This document shows positions 23,175 through 35,100 of a stretch of 64,000 bases of DNA, piece after piece (position 1 is the first letter of the stretch; each line of letters opens with the position of its first letter). The notes below the pieces were generated by a model that saw only the letters and a program-made list of their open reading frames with translations, did not search any database and was not told the DNA's origin. This stretch comes from Aquila chrysaetos chrysaetos (lineage: Eukaryota; Chordata; Aves; Accipitriformes; Accipitridae): contig NC_044006.1 in the NCBI RefSeq assembly GCF_900496995.4, positions 60,929,204-60,993,203 of the forward strand. The letters are read 5' to 3'. The position numbers and the translations under genes were made by a program.

Positions 23175-26100
23175 GTAAGTTTTGGGTATAAGCAAAGCAG
23201 GCTGCTGAGTGAACATTGAAAAGCACAGTGACTCGTTACGGTTGAGGTGGAGGGAAACAACACGTTCCTCCCTTACTTTTGTAGAATACATTGCTTTGCT
23301 ACTTGTAGGATATTTTTAAAAGGTGACGTGGTGGTAGAAACGGATTGGTTCAAATTTGTCCACTGACAGACAGACCTGCAGTGCTAGCTGTGGGCAGGGC
23401 ATTCAGCTGCACACATGAAACTCATACAAATGAACTGGGTGAGTCTGGGATGATTTGAGCTTTATGCACTTGCACTGGTCGGATGATTGTGCGTTGTTGT
23501 AGGACTATGGATCTATAGGGACAGGACAGATCGAGGGCCTGTCAGTATCACGAGCTCTGCCTGTGATATAAATAGGTTGGGTCTTCCTAAAAGACCCTTT
23601 CCTAAAAGAAACCTTCCTCCTTTATTACACTTCATGGATTTTACTACACTTCAAGGATTCACTTTGAAAGGTTCCAGAAGAGAGCAGGGCTAGATAAATA
23701 CAGCTCTGTCTCTAGTCAGATTCTGCCTCTTACAAATACACACCTAAATACTGCCTCTTGTACAAGATGGGAAGCTGACTTCAGTACAGAACTGATATTG
23801 CCTACCATAATAAAAGCCAGCAGCCTGTGTTACAATAGTCTCATATTTACAATCTTAGTTATAATTAGGCCTTATGAAAGTGAGAGTTGACTTTATATTC
23901 TGAGGTTAGATGGTTGACTGAGATTAGATGGGTGGAGACATTTAGATAGCTGTGAGTGATTTCTAGGTTCTGGATGCTGCTGTCAAACTGTCCATACTCT
24001 TTACATTAGATAGACATGGATTTTAAAAATCCAAAAATAATCCAGGGAGTGGAATACAGTTCTATCCTTGCAAGGTGGTGTTCAGCCCTAAAGGTGACCA
24101 TGCTAGTCTCTCCCTTTCTGTGTTTTCTTTCTTGCCCTCACCACAATTCAGTTCCTGGCTTCACTTTGTCCAAGATTCAATAGGTATATGTGGTACAGTG
24201 ATAACTATGTGGCCCATAGGTAACTGTGAGCAAACATGAATGGTTCTGAATCTAGTAAAGTGCTAGTAAATACCTAGCAGCAGTCTCTTGCCTGAGCATT
24301 AAATACTAATTTGGTGCAAGCCATTTGTTGGTCCAGACATGCCAGTAAAGGGACTCTCTTCAGAAACATTGTTCCTAATTACCTCGCCATGCACTAAGTG
24401 AACACATGTCCTGATCTGCACGGTGCATGCTCAGGACTGCGTTTCTGAACTTGCCTCAAAAGAACTGTTGAGCACTGGAAGCTGTTAAAATACATCGTGT
24501 CTGGCTAGTGTCTGAGGCTGTGTCTATGATGATGGACTAACCACGGGAGGGCTTAGGTGGGAAGGGCGTCCTGCAATCACCGTCACTGACTGCTAGCACA
24601 GTCCACAGCCCAGCGCTGACCCGTGTCAGTCAGAGCTGTCCGGGTCAGTGCTTGGACATGCCACAGGTTAGCACCTGCAAGGGGCTGTTTCCAGAGTGAG
24701 TGTGGATGAGGCCACTACGTATGTTGGGGGAAGTGGAAGCTGGGAGGAGGAGAAATGTGGACCACTGTGTGGATGCCGTGTTAGTTGGTTTCAGGGCTAA
24801 GAAGAGGGTCTAGCCATATCCTCAGAGCTTGGAGCTGGAGCTCTGGATCTCAATCACTAAGGACAGGGTCCCCTGCAATCCAGTAGTGAGGTGTTGATGA
24901 GCTCTGTCAGCGCTGAATATGCACATACTTTTATGTTTGATTTAGATGCCCTTCTAGTGTTAGGGACAAAGGATACTGCCTCTGGCGTTATCCTGGTGTT
25001 TGTAAGCTCAGTCTGTCTTCAAAGAGCTAATGTCCAGAGATGACCTTTTGCTGCCAGTGGAGCTGCCTGAGGAGTGGTGCTGTACAGATACAGGACTTCA
25101 TCCTACCTGTGTGGTCCTTAAGGACATGATGCATGTATATAGTAGATGCAGTGAGGTAGCAGAGAGGGTAGCAGAAGGTTAAGGATTTTGTGGGGTTCCT
25201 TCGCTTTTAGGCAAGCAGTGAAGGGATCAGTCATACCTTTCCATTTTCCACTCACCAAAGAATGATCATTTCTGTCTCTGGTGATTCTACTTGAGCAACC
25301 TAGATTTATACATGGGAGTTCCTTGTAACTGAGCGTGTATTTCTGAGTCTGCATGGGGAGTGGGAGCACGTAAATTAATCTACTTTAAAACCTTTGTACA
25401 ACAGGTGATGGAATTGACAATTTCTGGAAAGTCCTGGAGGAAGGCAAAAACTGCACAGTAGAAATCCCCCCTGAGAGATTTAATGCCAAAGAGTGGTACC
25501 ATCCAGATGATAACAAGCCAGGAAAAATATGTACAACGCGAGCTGCTCTTCTGAATGAGTGAGTCTGTTACTCAGCTGTGCCACCGATTTTTTTTGTACT
25601 TAGACTAACGTGTCCAGCCTTTCAGAGAGTGCAAGGCACAGGGAAAGCTTATAAATGGGACCTAGGAACCAGCTTTCTTTTATCTCACATGATGAACATG
25701 CAGTTGTGAAACTGCAGGAATTCCTGGTGTGTGACATCGATGAGAGAATTTAGTTGCAGGCCGTGTTAAGCACATATGTACATGGCTGGGAACACATATG
25801 ACCTTTGATTACATAATCCAACATGTATGTACATAGTCACTATTGAGATGTCACCTGTCATGTGACAGGGGTGTCTGCTTTTTGGGTATGCAGAAGTACA
25901 CATGCATTATGCATGAGGGGATATATACTGAATCTGAGGTGGTCTCCAGCCTGTCAAATAATTTGTACTGTCTATAGTACTGTGGACTGCAGAGGAAGGT
26001 CATGGAGTATGGACTCTGAGCTGTAAAAACTGCCTGGTAAGTCTCCTCCAGTTTCAGCCTGAAGGTTAGCCAGCTTTGCTGGACCTCAGGTCCTAATCCC

Positions 26101-29100
26101 GTGCTTGTGGGGACAAGTAGCTCTAGTTCACGTGCAGATGTGACAATTTAGAGACAAACTAAGGAAGTCTGGTTTTGCTAGATAGTCAAGAAGGGGATTT
26201 TATGCTTAATTTGAGTGTTATGCTTGCTTGTAAACCTGAACTATTCATAATTTCATAATAATGTTGTTTTTGTCTAGGCTCATACTGTCATGTCTTAAAA
26301 ACCAAAACTTTTTCTTTATTCTGAGCCACTCCTCCATAATACTGAGGGATTATGTATGTACAAATATCAGGTAAAGATACTAGTGTAAAGAGAAAATCTG
26401 GCGGTGCAAACTGCAGTATGCATCCCTTCACTTGTGTCCTCATGTCAAATTATTGCAGAGATATGGGTACAGCTGCATGGAGGCTATGACTAAGAGCAAA
26501 TGAAGAATAGCAAATTACAGTAAGATTGTCCTGGTTTCAGCTGGGATAGAGTTAATTGTCTTCCTACTAGCTGGTATAGTGCTATGTTTTTGAGTTCGGT
26601 ATGAGAAGAATGTTGATAACACTGATGTTTTCAGTTGTTGCTAAGTAACATTTAGTCTAAAGTCAAGGATTTTTCAGGTTCTGATGCCCAGCCAACAAGA
26701 AGGCTGGAGGCGCACAATAAGCTGGGAGGGGACACAGCCATGGCAGCTGATCCAAAGTAGCCAACGGGGTATTCCATACCATGTTACATCATGCCCAGTA
26801 TATAAACTGGGGCGAGTGGGGGTGGGGGGGATCGCCGCTCAGGGACTAAATGGGCGTCGATCGGCGGGTTGTGAGCAATTGCATTGTGCATCATTTGTGT
26901 ATTTCAATCCTATTATTATTACTATTGTAATTTTATTAGTGCTATCATTATCATTATTAGTTTCTTCTTTTCTGTTCTATTAAACCATTCGTATCTCAAC
27001 CCACGAGTTTTACTTCTTTTTCCGATTCTCTCCCCCATCCCACTGAGTGTGGGGGGAAAGAGAGTGAGCGGCTGCGTGCTGCTTAGTTGCTGGCTGGTGT
27101 TACACCATGACAAAGATCAACATAAGTGTCTTTTATTTTAAATCCACATTTACCTTAAATCCTCAGGCTGTAGACCTTTATTCAAACGAGAAGTTCACAT
27201 GCACAGAAGGAATCTTACTGCCTCCTGAAAACAATACTTAGCAGGTTTAAATTGTAGGACCCAGAATTACTTCAGTGATTAGTCCCATGTTAGATACTGA
27301 ATTCTCCACTGAAATCAAGAAATGATAGATGGCCATACAAATCTGATCTTGGGATACAAGATTAAGCCTGGGCTTGGTCTTTTGTAAGTGTGGGCCTACT
27401 TTGAAGAATTTTTTAAAGATAAACACGCACATACACCGATAAAATATTTTCAATTTATTATTAGAGAAGTAAGAGTATCTCTTGGAAGCATCCGAGCTGA
27501 TCCTCTGCTTATTGGTTTTAAATTGTAAAGCATCGGTCTATATTGCCTTAAAATAATTTAGAAGACAATATTTGTTTAAAAGTTGTTGGCTAAGACCACA
27601 TTACAGCAGAGGGAGTCTCATTCTGCAGATTTTAATAATCTGAGTCCTGTTGGTACTAGTGGAATAACCATTTGAATAAAAATTTTTAGGAGTGGGCTCA
27701 TAACACTGAAATGCAGAATCATTGATAAAAATACATATTTTGTGGTGCGACATAAAACATCCTTGGCCTGTAAACATTTTCTTCTGATTTTCATAAATGG
27801 GAACTGTGGCCTAAACACAGATTACTGCTTTGCTTTTCATGAAATTGCAAAAAATGTGTACTTTGAGTCTAGAAGTAAATGCATATTGTATATATATTGT
27901 ACCATTTTCTGGTCTGTGTATTTTAGATTTAATTCATTTGACAACCACCTTTTTGGGATTAATAATACGGAAGCTGAACGCATGGATCCACAACAGAAGT
28001 TACTGATAGAATGCACGTACAAAGCCCTGGAGGATGCAGGAGTCCCTGTAGAAGCTGTCAGTGGCACCAGAACAGGTGTTTTTATTGGTAAGATGAAAAT
28101 TTCATGGTGAAGAAAGTACGTTTGAACCTCACAAAGATTGGAGCGCTCCTTCATAAACTTTACATATGTATCTAGCACTGGAGATCTAAGGCTACTGTGC
28201 TATGACACTACTGGTTATTTTTGGTAAGAATTACTAGGCTACTCTAGAAGTTCATTATGGACTAGACTTGTGCAAAGTGTTTGACACTGTCCTGCATGCC
28301 ATCTTTGCCTCTAGATTGTAGAGACATGGATTTGACAGATGGACCACTCAGTGGATAAGGAATTGGCTGGAGAGTTGCACTGAAAGAGTTGCAGTCAACG
28401 GCTCCATGTCCGAGTGGAGACCAGTGACGAGTGGCATTCCTCAGGGTTCGGTGTTGGGACTGGTTCTGTTTAATATCTTTGTCAGCGACATGGACAGCGG
28501 GATTGAGTGTACCCCCAGCAAGTTTGCCGACAACGCCAAGCTGTGTGGTGTGGTCGGCACTCTGGAGGGAAGGGATGCCATCCAGAGGGACTGTGACAGG
28601 CTTGAGAGGTGGGCCTGTGCGAACCTCATGAAGTTCAACAAGGCCAAGTGCAAGGTCCTGTACATGGGTTGGGGCAAGCCCAAACAAATACAGGCTGGGC
28701 AGAGAATAGATTGAGAGCAGCCCTGAGGAGAAGGGCTTGGGGTTGTAGGTTAATGAGAAGCTCAACATGACCCGGCCATGTGTGTCTGCAGCCCAGAAAG
28801 CCAACTGTATCCTGGGCTGCATCAAAAGAAGCATGACCAGCAGGTTGAGAGAGGTGATTCTCCCCCTCTACTCTGCTCTCATGAGACCCCACCTCATGTA
28901 CTGCATTCAGCTCTGGGGCTCCAACATAAGAAAGACATGGACCTGTTGGAGCGAGTCCAGAGGAGGGTCACCAAGGTGATCAGAGGGCTGAAGCACCTCT
29001 CCTATGAAGACAGGCTGAGAGAGCTGGGATTGTTCAGCCTGGAGAAGAGAAGGCTCCAGGGAGACCTTATAGCAGCCTTCCAATATCTAAAGGGGGACTA

Positions 29101-32100
29101 CAAGAAAGCTGGAGAGGGACTTTTTACAAGGGCATGTAGTGATAGGACAAGGGGAAATGGCTTTAAACTGAAAGAGGGTAGATTTAGATTAGATGTAAGG
29201 AAGAAATTCTTCACCATGAGGGTGGTGAGGCACTGGAACAGGTTGCCCAGAGAGGTTGTGGATGCCCCATCCCTGGAAAAATTATGGGAAGATTATACTG
29301 GGTGCTGTTGAAAGACATTTAAAGGACAATGCAATCATCAGGCACAGTCTTAATGGGTTCACAATGGGAAAGTTCTGTGTAATCTGATATCCTTCTACAA
29401 TAAGGTAACCTGCCTAGTGGATGAAGGGAAGGCGGTGGATGTAGTTTTTGTGGATTTCAGTAAGGCTTTTGATACTGTCCCTCACAGCATGCTTCTGGAC
29501 AAGTCCAACTGTGAGATGACCAGGTACACGGTGTGCTGGGTGAAGAACTGGCTGAATGGCAGGGCTCAAAGGGTTGTAGTGAATGGGGCTAAATCTGTCT
29601 GGTAACCAGTCACCAGCAGTGTTCCTCAGGGCTCAGTTGTAGGGCCAGTTCTGCTTAGTATTTTTGTCAATGATCTGGATGCCGGAGTTGAATGCACCAT
29701 TATTAAGTTTGCTGGTGATACTAAATTGGGAGGTGCTGTTGACTGTCTCAAGGGACAAGAGGCCTTGCAGAGGGGTCTAGATAGATTGGAGCATTGTGCA
29801 ATCCTCAATGGCATGAAATTTAACAAGAACAGATGCTGCATTCTGCACCTGGGATGGACTAACATTGGACACAAGTATAAGTTGAGAGAGGAGTGGCTGG
29901 AGAGCAGCCCTGCAGAAAAGGATCTAGTGCATTAAATACAGTATAACCAGACAGTCAAAAGAGGTAATTATCCCGCTGTATTTAGCATTGGTGCAGCCTC
30001 ACCTTGAGTATTGTGTGCAGTTCAGGGCCCCACAGTTTAAAAAGGAGGTGTCCAGAGAAGGGCAACAAAGCTGGTGAAAGGGCTGAAAGGCATGCCCTGT
30101 GAGGAGCATCTAAGGACTCCGGGTCTGTCTAGTTTGGAGAACAGGAGTCTGAGGGGCAAAATCTGCTCTCTACAGCTTCCTCAGGAGGGGAAGTGGAGAA
30201 GGAGGTGCTGATCTCTTCTCCCTGGTATCCTGTGACAGGATGCATGGGAATGGTTCAAAGCTGCACCAGGGAAGGTCCAGACTTGACTTCAGGAAGCATT
30301 TATTTGCAGAGAGAGTGGCCAAATGCTGGAACATGCTCCCTAGAGAGGAGGTTGATGCCCCATGCCTGTCAGTGTGTAAGAGACATTTGGACAATGCCCT
30401 TAGTAGCATGCTTTAACTTTTGGTGAGCCCTGAATTGGTCAGGTAGTTGTCATGATTGTTGTAGGTCCCTTCCAACTGAACTATTCTATTCTATTCTATT
30501 CTATTCTATTCTATTCTATTCTATTCAGTCAAGGAGCTAGAATAACAGCACACTTTTTCTGGTGTAATCTGTGTCTCTTTTCAGAGGAGTTTTCTGGCAT
30601 AGTTGGGCTGATATAACTATAGGGGCAAACTCTTTAGATTACCTTTTAGTCTGAGATGTGCTCTTCTTTCACAGAGGAGACTATTCCTTGCTCTCTGAAT
30701 AGATGTACTGCATTTTCCACACATGCCTGTGGACCTGGGGATCCACTGTTTTTCAAGCATATGTGTTCTCAGAAAGAGGACACAACTCCTCTCACAGGCC
30801 CTGTTCTTCTTTTCTATTTCTGTCTGTCTTACTGGATCACAGTGAGCAAACCAAAGGTAGATAAAAAGCATTGAATGTAGCTTATGCTGTGACCTTTAAT
30901 TTGGTACATCTGAGAAACTTTAGCTAATGTCTTGTATGTTTATATACCAGCTAGCCTCATTGCAACTTCTTAATATATATTCCATAGCTAAACCAAAACC
31001 CACTCTCAAACTAAGATAGAGGGCTCTAAGCAGGCTACACAGAGCTAAACTGCATCATAGAATGAACTAAGCCATCAGGAAAAGCCTGTCATTTACTGTG
31101 CAGGTAGAAATTTCAAGTGTTAGGTATGTTTGTGTAAGTTGGGTCCAACGGAAATTGCTGTGAGTTTTGCCTTTGACTTGCATTGAAGCAAAGCTTCACC
31201 ATAGGAGCACTGATGCCATGTAGTTTACTGTTAAAACAGAAAACCAAAACACGCTATCAGGTTTAGAGCTGCCATCCCTTTTGTTTGCTTGGGTTAATGT
31301 GACACGTATTTGATGTTTTTACAGGTCTTATGAATCGAGACTATGAAATCATAACAAGCAGAGCAGTGAGTGAAATAAATCATTATGATGGTACTGGAAC
31401 AGCAATGAGCATTGCTGCTAACAGGGTTTCATTCACGTTTAATCTGACTGGACCATCACTGACTATTGATACTGCATGTTCGTCTTTTCTTTTTGCTCTG
31501 CACTACGCCTCACAAGCTATTAAATCAGGTAATGGGACTGAAGAGATGCTGGACAAAAAAATTAGGATTGCTACTGTTTCTGTCTCTCATCCTGGACCTC
31601 TCAACATGTGTATGTTTCTATTTTACTTCAGGAGATTGTGAGGCAGCAATCTGTGGTGGAGTGAACTGCATAATAGATCCCCGCACCTTTGTATCTCTCA
31701 GTAAAGCAAAAATGATCTCTCCAGAGGGAATAAGCAAACCCTTCTCCAAAAAGGCAGACGGCTATGGAAGGGGAGAAGGCTGTGGTGTTGTTTTCCTCAA
31801 GCCACTGAAAAAGGTAAGATTGCTTGTGAAGCAGCCTAAAATAAGACTGGTTGCTTACCTAAATTTTGTATTTTCAGCTCTAACGATTACTTTTCCAGAA
31901 AAGATTTTCTAATTCAAGCTTAAGAGTAATGAAGCATTTATTAAGCATTAAGCATTTATGCACTTCCCCTACCACGGGAAAGTGATCATGCATTTAGAAG
32001 TTAGTATCATACTCTTGTCTGTTCTTGGTTTTGTTGTTTTATTTTGTTTTCTCCTATACAGAGAAAGCATGAGATTATTAAAGATAATTTTACCTTTTTA

Positions 32101-35100
32101 TGAAACAGGCAAAGGAAGACTACAGCAAAATCTGGGGTGTTATAAACATCAGTGCAGTAAATCAGAATGGTAGGTCCATGACTCCAATCACAAGACCGTC
32201 TCAAATAGAGCAAGAGAAGTTACTGCGCAGCATTTATGAAGCTCGTGTTGATCCCTCAGTTGTGCAGTACATTGAAGCACACGGTACAGGAACTGCCGCT
32301 GGAGATCCTACTGAAGCTGAAAGCCTAGGTAGTGTCATTTGTAAAAACAGGTCTTCACAAGTTTCCATTCTGAAAATTGGTTCAGTGAAAGGAAATATTG
32401 GCCACACTGAATCAGCTGCTGGAGCAGCAGGGTTAATCAAAGTGCTTCTGATGATGCATCATGGCAAGATTGTTCCATCCTTGCATTACTCGAAGGAGAT
32501 GAGCAGCATCGATACAGATAAATTAAACCTTGCAATTCCCACAACAGTAGAGCCCTGGGAAGAATCCAGTGAATATGGAAGAGTAGCTGGCATCAACTGC
32601 TTTGGATTTGGAGGAACCAATGCTCACGTTGTAGTCAGGCAGGGTAAGCAGCTAGAGCTTCTTCCTGCCTTTAAGAGGCCCCTTGAATTAGTTCTGCTGT
32701 CAGCAGCATCAAGTAAATCCCTTCAGATGACAATGACCGATACAGCTGACCAGCTGAGCACAAGAAATTCTGTAACTCTCCCAAGCCTGGCCTATACGTC
32801 TGCCTGCAGAAGAAGCCATGCCAACTACAGGTACCGAAAAGCATTTGTCACAAATTCTCTCCAACACTTGCAGCAAGAGCTTATGTCAGCAGCGAGCACT
32901 GAACTTGCCATGTCAAAGGCAGAACCACAGCTGGTGTTTGTATTCTGTGGCAACGGTGTAATGCTGAAGGAGTTCAGTGAGGCACTGCTGAGCTCAGAGC
33001 CAGTGTTCAGAGACAAGTGTAAGGAAATAGAAGCGCTTTTTCAGAAACACGCTCCCATCAGCCTCCTGCCAGCAGGAGGTCATAGCCCAAAGGATTTGTT
33101 GAATCCAGAGCTTTCCCAGCCCTTGCTTTTTACCCTGCAGGTTGCCTTATCTTCCCTTCTGAAATACTGGGGTATTAAGCCAGTCGCTGCTGTTGGCCAC
33201 TCAGTAGGGGAAGTTGCTGCTGCGCATTTTGCTGGTTACCTTTCCCTGGCAGACGCAGTCAAAGTGATTTATCACCGGAGCAGGCTGCAGGCAAAGACTG
33301 CCAGGGGCAGAATGTTGGTGGTTGGAAACATCCCTGTTCAAGAGATTGCTGAACGTCTGCATCCCTACTCGGGAAAGGTGTGCATTGCAGCTTTCAACAG
33401 CCCAGTTTCCTGCACCTTGTCTGGGAATTCAGACTCTGTGGATGCTGTCCAGAGAGATTTAGCTCAAGCTTTCAGCCAGAGAAACATCTTTCTTCATGTT
33501 TTAAGTGTCCCGGCTGCGTACCACAGTCCCAGCATGGATATGATACTTGGGGAGTTGGAAAAGAACATACAGCCTTTAGAAAAGGAGAAGGGGGAAATCG
33601 AAGTGATTTCAACACTGACTGGCATGGCTGCTACTGAAAATGACTTTGCTCAGAGCAAATTCTGGGCCCGGCATACTCGTGAGCCTGTTGCTTTCACTCA
33701 AGCCATCAAAACTGCAGTTAGGGACAGGGAGAATGTGGTGTTTGTGGAAATAAGTCCTCACCGAGCATTGCAGCGAAGCATAAAGGAAACTCTAGGAAAA
33801 GGCATACAGGTGTTCTCTTCCTTGCAAACTGATGCAGAGTATCAGACACTCTTCACCCTGGTAGGAAATCTGTTTGAACTGGGATATAATCCCAACTGGC
33901 AGCACTTTTATAATGGGTATCAAAGTGTTCCAGTGGCCATTCCGCGATATCAGTTTGATCGCAAAAAACTCATGACCTGTCTAGATATCCATCAACAAGC
34001 AAACCAAAGAGGTGTCAGCTCCAGTCATCCTTTGATTTATGGCATAAACAGTGACAACATGGAGTTTGGCTGCCTGCTGTCTCAGGACTCAACATCATAT
34101 TTATATGAGCACAAGAACAATGGTGTGGCTTTAGTCCCTGGTGCTTTTTATGCGGAGCTTGGTCTGGCCTCTGTGATGAGCAGCTCAAGACCTAAAGTGC
34201 CTCTGAGTACTTGCCAGATGAGTATCAGTTTTTCTGCGCCGTGTGTTCTCACACAGAGTTCCCAAGTCTTGAGTATCAAGCTGAGTTCACAAAAAGCAGT
34301 GACAGCCTTTGAGATACTCTCTTCCTCCAATGCAGTTTATGCTGCAGGCCAAGTTACAAAGGGGCCTGAAGCTGTGGTGGAAGAAAGCACCATCTCCTTC
34401 CAAGACATCTATCAAAGATGCAGGTCAGTGGTTAGCAGAGAGGAGGTTTATGAAGCACTGTCTCGGATTGGCTTTCAGTACGGCCCCATATTCAGGCAGC
34501 TCAGTGATGTGCATTACTGCCAGGAACTAAAGGAAGCCATAACAAGCATAAAGGTGAACAAGGAGACCGTCAGTGAGATGTACAACTACTGTATCCATCC
34601 AGTGCTGCTCGACTGTTTTCTGCAGATGACCGCTGTCCTGACCTCAAGGACGTTCCAGTCAAGAGCAGGCTTTCCTTCAGGGATAGGCAGCCTGGTGGTG
34701 CTCCGACCGCTGGAGGAAGAAATGATGATATATATGAGAACAAGCAAATCCATTGGGAACTGCCTAGAGGTCTGTGGATGCTTTATGGACAAACATGGCT
34801 CTGTTTTGGCTGAACTCAAGCGTGTTGCCATCACTTTCATGAAGCAAGCATCTTCCAGAGACAATGAGTTCATGTTTGAAAACAAGTGGAAAGAAGTCTC
34901 TCTTTCACAGACAATTGGACATCTGGGGGCTATGCCCAGAGTCCTAGTGTTTGCTGACAAATTTGGGATAGCTGAGCAGCTCAAAAAATATTTGCACCCT
35001 GGTTCAAGATATGTTATGTATGAGGACTGGGAAGCCCTCTTGGAAGGCCAAACACAGAATAAAATGAGAGCAGAGGTTGAGGATTACGATGAAATTCTGT

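Larger units (their letters stand above)
28088..31324 (+). other. Polyketide synthase intron 3
   Basis: 3.2 kb, the largest intron, mostly made of two sense-oriented CR1 copies and a microsatellite (28255-30527). The remaining 0.8 kb before exon 4 shows no gene. Confidence 0.85.
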
